In this document: positions 16,718 through 25,028 of the stretch, one piece after another | Layout: the number at the start of each line of letters is the position of its first letter | How positions within the stretch are numbered: position 1 is the first letter of the stretch | From: Bacillota bacterium | GTDB taxonomy: Bacteria; Bacillota; Clostridia; Acetivibrionales; Acetivibrionaceae | Reading direction: 5' to 3' | Assembly: GCA_023421115.1 (NCBI GenBank) | Contig: JAEZUI010000190.1 | Location: 1 to 32,273 of the forward strand | Length of the DNA stretch: 32,273 nt | Notes under the pieces: generated by a model | What the model saw: only the letters and a program-made list of their open reading frames with translations | What the model was told of the DNA's origin: nothing | Databases searched by the model: none | Translations under genes and position numbers: made by a program

Positions 16718-18448
16718 CTAAAATTTATTACTACGATTTTCAACCCAGAAACGTGTATAGTCAAAATGCCATTCGTAATCAACGTCATACTCTGTACCAT
16801 GCGTTTTTTCCATTTCTTCATCTGAAATCAAGAAATACTTGTTCTTCATGGTATCTCCACCATCATCCCAAGTTGCATCTAATTGATACCAGACACCATC
16901 AACCTTAACTGCGTTCCATGCATGATTTAATTCCTCTGATGTCGAAATTATTCTAGTACATTCTACATTGCATAACTCCAAAAGCAGGCACATCATATCA
17001 GCATAACCAGAGCATACTATTTGCTTATCCTCAAAAAAACCTGTTACAGAAAAGCTAGGAAAAAATTCTGACCCAATTGGGACATCATAAGCTTTCTCGT
17101 CTTTCCATGCTTCATAAGCAGGGTAGTCGTAAGAAGCTTCTTTTATTAACCACATATGCGCCTTTTTTACTTTATCATACTCAGTATCTGTTGGCTCTAT
17201 TTGACTATAAAATTCTTTTAATACATCCACCCAGCCCTGAAGTTCATAATCGAGTAGATTATAAGTATTTTCATCCGTTACAGCTTTGGTAATAATCTTT
17301 TTATATGGAGTCCCTGAAAAAGAGTTAACGCATAATGTTCTTTCTTCTAAAGCTTTTTCTACAGTAAGTTGTAAATTGCTACAATCATTGAATGTATATG
17401 CCTCTAACTTAACTATATTAGATGGAATATTTATCTTTTTTAATGAGGCACATCCGTTAAATAGCCAATTCGGAAGTGTTTTTATCTTCGAAGAGAAAGT
17501 AACGCCAGTAACCTTTGTATTCCCATCAAACGCCCCAATCCAAATATCTTCTGTTGTATCAAGCATTTTAACATCACCCGAAACAGAAGGTGCAGTTACA
17601 AAAGTCTTACCTTCTTCACTATATAAGCAGTCATTTATTATCTTGAAGCAAGGATTGTTTTTTTCTGATAATTTCAAATTATTGCATCCCTTAAAACTTG
17701 TCCCTCGAATACAATAAACACTATCTGGAATCGTTAATTTCTTTAACTTTTTACAATTTGTAAAAGCATCCCATCCTATATCCTCGAGCCCCTCCGATAA
17801 AGATATCTTTGTTATATTAGTACAATTTGCAAAAGCTTCATCTTCTATGTATTGGGTTTTTCCTTTGAATACAATCGTTTCTAAATTATTACAGTTTTTG
17901 AAAGCTTCCGTTCTGATTACCCATACATTTTTTGGAATAATTAATTCTTTTATACCAGTATTATAAAATGACCATGTCCCAATCGACTTAAGAGTTATGG
18001 GTAAATCTATTTCTTTGAGATTTCTACATCCATAAAAAGACCCACTTGTAATCGCAGTGACAGAATCTGGTAATTTAATGTAGTTTACCTTTTTTCCCCA
18101 AGAATTAACTAAAGATTTATCCTCTTCGTAATAAAGATCTTTTGTAGCAGTTATAGCTTTTATATCATACGTCTTTTTTTTGTAAGTAACTTTGTTTGGA
18201 ATTATTATCGTTTTACTATTACCTTTATAACCTGCAGCTGCAACTATTCCATTTTTTCCAGGAGTTGGTTTATCTATTATGTAATATACTACTTTGTTAT
18301 AAACAAATTCACCTAATATATCTTTAGGTTTCCCATCAATCCGAATTTCTCCGATTGCTTTAGCCTGTGTTTCTACAGGCTCTATATATATTACACTTGT
18401 TAAAATCAAAGTGATTGTAAACATAATCATTGCTATTCTCTTTTTCAT
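16718..18448 (-). CDS. Secreted BspA-like leucine-rich-repeat protein with transglutaminase-like domain
   Basis: ATG 18448 is chosen because GAGGGAG lies ~6 bases upstream; a TTG 5 codons earlier overlaps it. The 576-residue product has a signal peptide (MKKRIAMIMFTITLILTSVI). Residues ~110-390 form BspA-type (LRR_5) repeats with the IP-x-x-V-x-x-I-x-x-x-A-F-x-x-C pattern, e.g. LPDSVTAITSGSFYGCRNL and IPKNVWVIRTEAFKNCNNL. The C-terminal ~150 residues are a transglutaminase-like fold with the Cys in IVCSGYADMM, the His in NHAWNAV and the Asp in DATWDDGG. Such proteins are common on clostridial surfaces and may bind or process extracellular ligands. A good promoter lies at 18625-18653. The target is unknown. 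Confidence 0.9.
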   Translation of the reverse strand: MKKRIAMIMFTITLILTSVIYIEPVETQAKAIGEIRIDGKPKDILGEFVYNKVVYYIIDKPTPGKNGIVAAAGYKGNSKTIIIPNKVTYKKKTYDIKAITATKDLYYEEDKSLVNSWGKKVNYIKLPDSVTAITSGSFYGCRNLKEIDLPITLKSIGTWSFYNTGIKELIIPKNVWVIRTEAFKNCNNLETIVFKGKTQYIEDEAFANCTNITKISLSEGLEDIGWDAFTNCKKLKKLTIPDSVYCIRGTSFKGCNNLKLSEKNNPCFKIINDCLYSEEGKTFVTAPSVSGDVKMLDTTEDIWIGAFDGNTKVTGVTFSSKIKTLPNWLFNGCASLKKINIPSNIVKLEAYTFNDCSNLQLTVEKALEERTLCVNSFSGTPYKKIITKAVTDENTYNLLDYELQGWVDVLKEFYSQIEPTDTEYDKVKKAHMWLIKEASYDYPAYEAWKDEKAYDVPIGSEFFPSFSVTGFFEDKQIVCSGYADMMCLLLELCNVECTRIISTSEELNHAWNAVKVDGVWYQLDATWDDGGDTMKNKYFLISDEEMEKTHGTEYDVDYEWHFDYTRFWVENRSNKF

Positions 18449-18539
18449 TTGTTTCTCCCTCAAACGTATTTTTAATGTTTATTTTTTTCTATAGTTAATT
18501 GATATCATAAATTTAATAAAAAACCCCCTTTTTATCCAC

Positions 18540-18559
18540 AATAATTATGCATAATTATT
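18540..18559. promoter_or_regulatory. 20-base palindrome in the 5' leader of the BspA-like gene
   Basis: AATAATTATGCATAATTATT is perfectly self-complementary and lies between the promoter (18625-18653) and the start at 18448. It could be an operator or an RNA hairpin; it is not followed by a T-run in the direction of transcription. Confidence 0.45.
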
Positions 18560-18624
18560 CTCTCCTCCCTATCGTAAAATAGACTGGTTATATTTTAGCC
18601 TTATTAATATAAATAGTTACCATA

Positions 18625-18653
18625 ATTATACACAGCTAAAATAACATGGTCAA
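18625..18653 (-). promoter_or_regulatory. Sigma-A-type promoter of the BspA-like gene
   Basis: On the minus strand TTGACC (18653-18648), a 17-base spacer and TATAAT (18630-18625) form a near-consensus promoter. Transcription would begin near 18618 and leave a leader of ~170 bases containing the palindrome at 18540-18559. Confidence 0.75.
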
Positions 18654-18662
18654 TAAATAGAA

Positions 18663-19139
18663 TTAATTATTGTTGTAAGTATTGATAGCTCGATCTATTA
18701 TTGTATTCATGTCTTTTATTAATTCTCTTGTATTATCATCTTTTATAGAAATCCAAAATTTATTTAAAAAAGCTTTATTTTGTTTGTATTGGATGTAAAA
18801 TCTACGATTTATCAAATCAGATTTTTTTTCAACCTCTATTTTAATTAAATTGTTTATGTACGAAATATCATTATTTTGAAATATATTCTCCATCTCATGA
18901 TGTCGTAAAAAGATTTGATACGGGCATTGAAAGAATGGACTTAAAAGAATTAGCGCAGTTTTAATATCATTTGTATCAATATAAGTTTCATATTTATTTA
19001 CCAGCAATTGTAATGAAAGTTTGTCATAGTTATAAATAACAATAAAATCATATTGTATAAAATCAGTACTTAATGAATTACTCTTACTAAATCCAAGATC
19101 TTGGAGTTTACTACTGATATAATCTTGGGAATATAGCAT
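18663..19139 (-). CDS. Hypothetical protein, 158 residues
   Basis: The start is placed at ATG 19139, with AGAAGGAGGGG directly upstream; a longer frame to 19187 would overlap the preceding gene. The product is soluble, rich in Ile, Asn and Lys, and has no signal peptide or recognisable motif. The N-terminus (MLYSQDYISSKLQDLGFSKS) is followed by a strand-rich part and a long helical C-terminal half. It is 13 bases downstream of a 65-residue gene and belongs to a five-to-six-gene minus-strand cluster around a signal peptidase. I do not recognise the family. It ends just before the promoter of the BspA-like gene. Confidence 0.6.
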   Translation of the reverse strand: MLYSQDYISSKLQDLGFSKSNSLSTDFIQYDFIVIYNYDKLSLQLLVNKYETYIDTNDIKTALILLSPFFQCPYQIFLRHHEMENIFQNNDISYINNLIKIEVEKKSDLINRRFYIQYKQNKAFLNKFWISIKDDNTRELIKDMNTIIDRAINTYNNN

Positions 19140-19152
19140 TTCACCCCTCCTT

Positions 19153-19350
19153 CTATTCAAAAGGGAATTCAGCTTCTGTATCTTCATTTAGGATTATGTT
19201 ATTACATGAAGTTATATCATCTGTCAGATGCCAGAGCTGTTCCTTATCTATTTTATCATTTGTCAGGACATTAATTGTAACTGTATTGTCAGTATTGATT
19301 AAAATTTCAATATCATTAATACTTTTGTTAATATTTAATTTTAGATTCAT
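19153..19350 (-). CDS. Small hypothetical protein, 65 residues
   Basis: ATG 19350 has AGGAG ~8 bases upstream; a GTG three codons earlier overlaps this ribosome site. The acidic product (MNLKLNINKSINDIEILINT, ending EDTEAEFPFE) has no signal peptide or membrane segment. It starts 11 bases after the stop of the preceding gene remnant and ends 13 bases before the 158-residue gene. The arrangement looks like one operon. The function is unknown. Confidence 0.55.
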   Translation of the reverse strand: MNLKLNINKSINDIEILINTDNTVTINVLTNDKIDKEQLWHLTDDITSCNNIILNEDTEAEFPFE

Positions 19351-19361
19351 CTGAATCACTC

Positions 19362-19686
19362 CTATTCTACTAAAAAAGTTGGTACTTTTATATTTAGATT
19401 TCTTGGAATTTTGTATATTAAAACTTTGTTATTTCCCTCAAAAATCTTATTTTTTAAAAGCCTTTTTTTATCTGCCATATAAAAATACAAATCTCCATTT
19501 TGTGACCCAACGAATATGTAACTAACTTTGTAGAATTTCAAAATAATTTTTCCTAAAGTATTTATAGCACCACATATCTTATACTGCTCATAAATCAGTC
19601 TAATTAAATATTTTCTTATTTTATTTATAAAATCCCCTTCTTCATTAAATTTATAATACTTACTGTTTCTAATTATTTGCTCTCAT
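19362..19686 (-). pseudogene. Small gene with a frameshift near its start
   Basis: A coherent ~105-residue frame (from EQIIRNSKYYKFNEEG through FVGSQNGDLYFYMADKKRLL to KVPTFLVE and TAG 19362) has no in-frame start, because a TGA closes it at the 5' end. An ATG at 19686 is one base out of frame and stops after five codons (MRANN). A single-base indel would join them into a ~108-residue protein. It sits 18 bases after the signal peptidase gene and 11 bases before the 65-residue gene, so it was probably an operon member. I do not recognise the family. Confidence 0.5.
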
Positions 19687-19704
19687 TTTGATTAAATTAG
19701 TGAT

Positions 19705-20310
19705 TTACCAATCTAATTTCTTTCTGAATTCGTTGAGACCATTGGTAATTATCGAAAAGTCCACTAATGTTTTTACGTATTTCATTACAATTTGTTTACC
19801 TTCGACTGGACCATAATATCTTGAATCATATGATTCAACACGATTATCCCCTACCATAAAAAATTCACTTTCATCAAGTTCATATATCTCATCCCATTGC
19901 AATTTCTGAAAGCTTTTATTTGGTAAATAATCTTCACTTAAAACTTTGCCATCGATATATATCACATTATCCAGTACCTTAACAGATTCACCTGGTAAAC
20001 CAACAATTCTTTTCATAATATACTCTGCCTTGGACTGCTTTAAATCTAGTGTAGATTCTTCACCTTCCTTCTTTTCTACTGTTACTAACTCCCATTCAGA
20101 ATGTGAAAAAACTACAATATCTCCTCTCTTCAATTTTTCACAGTTAATTGGCTCTAATAGTACGATAGAGTTATCTTGAACATTTGGCATCATACTTGTT
20201 CCATCTGTCCTCATTAATATCTTTTTTGCAAATAAAAACGTATAAATAATTAAAAAAACTACAAGTATGCTAATAACGAGAATATAAATTACTTTTTTTG
20301 TGTTTCTCAA
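19705..20310 (-). CDS. Type I signal peptidase (S26 family)
   Basis: The start is TTG 20310, with AAAGGAG about 10 bases upstream. The 201-residue protein has one N-terminal membrane segment (VIYILVISILVVFLIIYTFLF) and the S26 boxes in order. These are GTSMMPN with the nucleophile Ser39, LKRGDIVVF, YIMKRIVGLPGE with the general base Lys100, and GDNRVESYDSRYYGPV near residues 153-168. It would cleave signal peptides on the outer face of the membrane. It lies in a cluster of small unknown genes next to two genes for secreted proteins, so it may be a dedicated enzyme for island-encoded exported products; that link is inferred. The length is normal and all catalytic boxes are present. Confidence 0.92.
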   Translation of the reverse strand: MRNTKKVIYILVISILVVFLIIYTFLFAKKILMRTDGTSMMPNVQDNSIVLLEPINCEKLKRGDIVVFSHSEWELVTVEKKEGEESTLDLKQSKAEYIMKRIVGLPGESVKVLDNVIYIDGKVLSEDYLPNKSFQKLQWDEIYELDESEFFMVGDNRVESYDSRYYGPVEGKQIVMKYVKTLVDFSIITNGLNEFRKKLDW

Positions 20311-20489
20311 ATAAGATCATCTCCTTTTATATTATTTATTGTGCATTCTGGAGGATACTTAATAAAATTTTTCTTATAGAAATATTTTAATGCTATTTTA
20401 TCTTTAAAACGACTGGAAGGTAGTTTGCAAATTAGCAAACTACCTTCCAAAAAAGTATTCAATTTAATATTTACTTTATTATAACTCAT
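20307..20489 (-). CDS. Small ORF upstream of signal peptidase (uncertain)
   Basis: A 60-codon frame (MSYNKVNIKLNTFLEGSLLI, ending NIKGDDLI) ends in a TTGA overlap with the signal peptidase start, which suggests coupling. However, it has a poor ribosome site, and a strong 14-base-pair hairpin (20415-20448) lies inside it. It may be a leader whose translation affects the hairpin, or a chance frame. It has no recognisable family. Confidence 0.3.
   Translation of the reverse strand: MSYNKVNIKLNTFLEGSLLICKLPSSRFKDKIALKYFYKKNFIKYPPECTINNIKGDDLI
20415..20448 (-). promoter_or_regulatory. Perfect 14-bp hairpin upstream of signal peptidase gene
   Basis: GGAAGGTAGTTTGC (20415-20428) is repeated inverted as GCAAACTACCTTCC (20435-20448) with a 6-base loop. 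In the minus-strand RNA it is preceded by TTTTTT and followed by AGTCGTTTT, so it is a poor intrinsic terminator for that strand. It may be an attenuator, an RNA-stability element or a protein-binding site. Confidence 0.55.
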
Positions 20490-20565
20490 TCTCTGGAATG
20501 CGTCCAGAAAAATATACCATATTTCAAAAACTACAATTATTCAGCATATTTAGTTAGAAATTACA

Positions 20566-20778
20566 TTACAAGCCGAATAACTTTCGTATCTCATCTTCAC
20601 ATAGTTCAGCATCATTATTCTGGTACTTTTCAAGTGTATAATCTCCACTTCCTCCATTGTCAATTTGATCCAAAAATTGAATAGTGCCAACTACACCGAG
20701 TTCATCCTTCAAAATTTTCAAATCTTCCTTGGTTAAATTTTTATTGTCATGATTAATAATGATTGCATATATTATCAC
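20566..20778 (-). CDS. Small hypothetical acidic protein, 70 residues
   Basis: The frame opens with GTG 20778; the ribosome site is weak, and a good GAGGTG site lies just where the GTG is, so the start is unsure. The product (NLTKEDLKILKDELGVVGTI, FLDQIDNGGSGDYTLEKY) reads like a real small soluble protein, with a helical N-part and a GGSGDYT turn that I seem to have met in small uncharacterised Firmicute proteins. It lies between the STAND NTPase gene (upstream, 116 bases) and the signal peptidase cluster. The function is unknown. Confidence 0.5.
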   Translation of the reverse strand: MIIYAIIINHDNKNLTKEDLKILKDELGVVGTIQFLDQIDNGGSGDYTLEKYQNNDAELCEDEIRKLFGL

Positions 20779-20894
20779 CTCAACTTCAATTTAAATGCCT
20801 AACTATTTTTTATGTAGCTTTGTTTTCTGAACAAATTCTATTGATGAACTTGTAAGAATAATCATCCCTAGTATCAATTTGTTAATGGAAAATA

Positions 20895-23800
20895 CTACTC
20901 AATAGTTAAATCAGAGCTAATAATATACATATGAAGTGTTTCAGTACTATTATTAAATAGACGGCTTAAAAAATAGTCATTTCTTTTTATAATATTAGTA
21001 TTTATTCTTGGTATTGGCAACTTAGCCCTATAACCATCAACACTTACTAATGAAAACTGTTTAATAACGATATCACCATTATAAATATTATAGTCACATA
21101 AGTATGCACGTTCATCTGTATGCTGTGTTGCCCAATTTTCACGAAAAACTTCTTGTTCATCATAATCATCCCATATTATTTTAATTTGGGGATTACTTAT
21201 TAACACACATTTACATTGACTTTCATTAAACTCCCAATCCGTGATATTACTTTTATATATTGTATCCAACAAAAAATAATTGTTATCTTTCATTTTCGTA
21301 CTGTTATAGGATAAATAAGATATAGGCTTTAATAACATTTCAATATAACGTAATAAAAACTCTATACATTTCCTTGCTTCATTTACCCTTCCAATAACTG
21401 AATATGCTCGGATTAAATTATAAAAACCATATTCCCCTGCATGATCCATAGAATACTCTAAGAATTTATCTTTTGTTCTTTCATCTAAGATTAATGCAGC
21501 AACCGGTAAATAGATATAATCAATTACTGGGGCATATCCATAACTACTTGGATAACATTTATTGAAACATTCATATAAAATATTTAAATCATTATCCTTT
21601 TGGTAATTTCCATTAATTACTTTAATCCAAAAATCCAAAGTATTATATGCTATTTTCTCATCAGAAAAAGTATAATATTTTATTAATTCTTCCTTTGTGA
21701 TATCAGAACTGTCAAAATAGCAGCTCTCATTGTTCTTTTTAGTTTCATATAAAGCTATTTCATCTTCATTATATAAAGCTCTTGGTATATCATCTTTGCC
21801 TATACATTCTTTCATAACCCATTTGAAGCAACCAAAAGGACTATCATTCTGCGTTGTCTTTTTCAATATGCATAAGGATTTATATAAAATATCTAACAAA
21901 TCTCTTATTTCATTATAAGAAAAGATATAATTTTGATGGGCAAAATATAAACAACCAGGTAAAATCATGCTCATTAAGTGGTCTCCTTTATATGGAGGTC
22001 TCAGTATTTCATTATTAAGTCCATCAATCAAGATAGAATAGCTTTTTTCTTTATTGAAATTCCAATACATATTGGCAAACTGAAAAAATGATTCACTAGA
22101 ATTTTCAAATGTTGATTCTTCTGATATACAGTCTGTAAATAATTTATCAATAATTTGAACATTAGTAATCAAATAAAACAATTTAGGATTATATTTTAAA
22201 ACATTGTAATAAACGCTGGGTAAATAAATAACACTTTCATATTTCATTAAATCTCTTAGAAATATTTTCAGCTTAATTACATCAAACGTTATATAGCTAA
22301 TTAAAGTACCTAACATATTTGAATATGTATATCTCAACCAGTTATTCCATACAAAATTATAAGGTTTAATGTCTTCGATCCACAATTCAAATACATTATC
22401 TAGATTATCTGAATTTTCTATTAAATGTGTAAATAAATCAACTCCTAATTTGAATTCCCATAATGCATAATTTACTTCATCTTTTAAAAGATAACATAAC
22501 ATAATATGTAATTCTATATTTTGGTGCCATGTTGGATAATTTCTACCATTAACTTTATCCAAAGAAATTTTTAATTGATCATGAGCTTTACTACTTTTGC
22601 TTATGAAATTATATACAGCTAATGAATTAGTATAGTACTTTTCTTCTTTTTCAAATCTGCTAATAAACTGTTTACGAAAATCAACATATTTTTGCTTATC
22701 TGATATCAAACAAATAATATGACTATACTTTAATAATTGATAAGACAATAGTTCAACATGTTCTTTACTCATATCGACTAATAAATTAGTAATAAAATTT
22801 ATATCTTCCACCAAACAGTAAGCATAAAAAGAATTCAACATTTCATTTGAACTACCTACATAATCCATATGTCTTATTTCCAGATGCGAAAATTTTGAAT
22901 CAATTAAGTCTTGATTGTATATTGTCTTAATAGATACACTTCGTATTCTATTAACTATATATAAATAATTATAATAGTTACGATGGTTTACAAGCTTGTC
23001 TTTGGAGATATTATATTTTTCAAATATAAATTCACTGATATCGTCATTACATAATCTATGATGTAGTTCAATAAGTTCAAGACAATTATTTCTATTAATG
23101 CAATCTCCGATAGACAATTCATCATTACTTAAGACTTCCTTAATTGTAAATGTATCATAACTTGCAATTAAACGAATCAATGTTGAAGAATCTGAATAAA
23201 ATGGTTCTTTAGATCCATATGTAAAATCAATACCTATTAAATCATCTTTATAATTATTCCAATAACTATAGCCTAAGTATTGTTCAAATAACCTTAAAGC
23301 TAAAGCTTTTAAAATATCTTTTTCTTTTTGAGCTTTTCTCAAACTAGTTTTCATAAAAACATTAATGACAAAATCCTTATTGGATAATAAATGTAATTCT
23401 CTTAATAATTCTGGATGTTCTAAAAATGATTCATCTAATCTTTTATATAAAAAATATTCATGAAATCTTCTGTGTTTATATGAAATGACATTTGAAAAAT
23501 CATTTGCAGATTCTTCGAAAAACAAATCCATTAAAGCATGTACAACTATGTTAATCTCTTGTACATTTGAGGTTGCAACTATTTTTTTCACAATCTCTTG
23601 AATCGTTGCTAATTCAATTCCTAATAGTAAATCTTTTTGCATACGATAAGATACTTCTTTACAAATTTCTTTTATTGAATTACTTTTAGGCTCAAGCAAT
23701 GGTAGTTCTATCATTTTTGAATAGTTATTTATCCAATAATTAACATAATACTCTATAATCTCAATCTTAGTAATATGACTATCTATATTTTCAATAATAT

Positions 23801-24983
23801 TCCATAATAAGTCTACAGAAAAAATATCTGTTATATCTTTAAGGATTTCAGCATTATAGTATTTCATGTTTTCTAATTTATCTTTTTTGCTCTTTAAACC
23901 TCTTAACGAAAAAATACTCTCAATATCTGCATATGTCAATGAATTAATTCTGTAATTTTTACATTCTAAATGTTGATTTAAATATAATAGATTATTTGTG
24001 TCAGTTCTAGATGATATAACAATTGCTTTTGTTGTTTGCATCCTTTTCAAATTATTTATAGCATTGACTATATTGCCAATAAAATGATATGAAACTTCAT
24101 CTAATCCATCAAAAAAATAAATATAAACACAATCTTTTTCAGTATTATTAATGTTATAATCACTAAGTCTTTTTCTAAGTAATGACTCTAAATCACCATT
24201 TATACATTCTCTCAACTTAACTAAAACAGGAAGATACGCCTCACCAAGCCCTACACCTGCTTTTTCGAGAAAATCGTCTGATAAATCAGAATACATTTTT
24301 TTTATTAACATTGTTTTTCCGGTACCAGCTGGGCCCAATAAAAGATTCACTTTATAATCAGTTATTTTATGGCACAATTCGGTTATATTAATATCATCTA
24401 ATTTTAAATCAAAAAAATCACTAGAATTCAAAAATGTCTTTTCAGTTATGGATATACCTTCTTTTATCCAATCCTCTTCTCTTTCTTCTGAAAAATACAT
24501 TCTCCTTATATCATCATTTTTTGGTTTTTTAATTAATTCTAGAATATTATCCTTCTGAATCCAGATGAGTTTTACTTTATTACGACTTATTCTATCAAGT
24601 TCTATTCTCGCTGATTTCTTTTTTTTATTATTTATTTCTTCTTCTTTACAAATTGGTTTTAATTGAGAATTTGCATAAATATAAATATAATCAAGGTTTT
24701 TATAATAATCAATTGCTGTTTTAATTGATTTATAAATTTCGTTATATTGTGTTGAACTATTCTCTGTTGTAAAATACTTACACTGTACTCCTATCCATTT
24801 TTCTTGTCCATCAATATTTACGGAAACGGGTTCAAATTCAAGTCCTGCTTGATTATAATTATACTGAAAATCATAACCACTCTTTTTTGTAGATCTTAAA
24901 AATAATGTTCTACACATATCTTCAAATGAACCCGTTTTGTTTTTATTTTTATAATTAAATTGATCCCAGGTTATTATCTTCAT
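20895..24983 (-). CDS. STAND (NACHT-type) NTPase with N-terminal PD-(D/E)XK-like domain; Avs-like
   Basis: ATG 24983 is chosen because ATGAGGTGG, the ribosome site, lies just upstream. This gives 1362 residues. The N-terminus looks like the Cap4/Mrr-type PD-(D/E)XK domain of Avs proteins: SFEDM (E21), NQAGLEFEPV (E49, E51) and WIGVQCKYF (Q67-x-K69). The NTPase core follows, with Walker A GPAGTGKT (217-224), the NACHT-type Walker B FFDGLDEV (D292, D295, E296) and a sensor-1-like VISSRTD. About 950 residues of helical, tyrosine-rich sequence follow, as expected of a ligand-sensing C-terminal region; I see no clear TPR motif. Avs proteins sense phage proteins such as terminase or portal and then activate the nuclease. 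The gene lies 45 bases after the MBL-fold gene, as one operon. It is intact. Confidence 0.87.
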   Translation of the reverse strand: MKIITWDQFNYKNKNKTGSFEDMCRTLFLRSTKKSGYDFQYNYNQAGLEFEPVSVNIDGQEKWIGVQCKYFTTENSSTQYNEIYKSIKTAIDYYKNLDYIYIYANSQLKPICKEEEINNKKKKSARIELDRISRNKVKLIWIQKDNILELIKKPKNDDIRRMYFSEEREEDWIKEGISITEKTFLNSSDFFDLKLDDINITELCHKITDYKVNLLLGPAGTGKTMLIKKMYSDLSDDFLEKAGVGLGEAYLPVLVKLRECINGDLESLLRKRLSDYNINNTEKDCVYIYFFDGLDEVSYHFIGNIVNAINNLKRMQTTKAIVISSRTDTNNLLYLNQHLECKNYRINSLTYADIESIFSLRGLKSKKDKLENMKYYNAEILKDITDIFSVDLLWNIIENIDSHITKIEIIEYYVNYWINNYSKMIELPLLEPKSNSIKEICKEVSYRMQKDLLLGIELATIQEIVKKIVATSNVQEINIVVHALMDLFFEESANDFSNVISYKHRRFHEYFLYKRLDESFLEHPELLRELHLLSNKDFVINVFMKTSLRKAQKEKDILKALALRLFEQYLGYSYWNNYKDDLIGIDFTYGSKEPFYSDSSTLIRLIASYDTFTIKEVLSNDELSIGDCINRNNCLELIELHHRLCNDDISEFIFEKYNISKDKLVNHRNYYNYLYIVNRIRSVSIKTIYNQDLIDSKFSHLEIRHMDYVGSSNEMLNSFYAYCLVEDINFITNLLVDMSKEHVELLSYQLLKYSHIICLISDKQKYVDFRKQFISRFEKEEKYYTNSLAVYNFISKSSKAHDQLKISLDKVNGRNYPTWHQNIELHIMLCYLLKDEVNYALWEFKLGVDLFTHLIENSDNLDNVFELWIEDIKPYNFVWNNWLRYTYSNMLGTLISYITFDVIKLKIFLRDLMKYESVIYLPSVYYNVLKYNPKLFYLITNVQIIDKLFTDCISEESTFENSSESFFQFANMYWNFNKEKSYSILIDGLNNEILRPPYKGDHLMSMILPGCLYFAHQNYIFSYNEIRDLLDILYKSLCILKKTTQNDSPFGCFKWVMKECIGKDDIPRALYNEDEIALYETKKNNESCYFDSSDITKEELIKYYTFSDEKIAYNTLDFWIKVINGNYQKDNDLNILYECFNKCYPSSYGYAPVIDYIYLPVAALILDERTKDKFLEYSMDHAGEYGFYNLIRAYSVIGRVNEARKCIEFLLRYIEMLLKPISYLSYNSTKMKDNNYFLLDTIYKSNITDWEFNESQCKCVLISNPQIKIIWDDYDEQEVFRENWATQHTDERAYLCDYNIYNGDIVIKQFSLVSVDGYRAKLPIPRINTNIIKRNDYFLSRLFNNSTETLHMYIISSDLTIE

Positions 24984-25028
24984 TTTTATCCACCTCATAA
25001 TGTCATAGTTGAACGCATCATATTCGCT

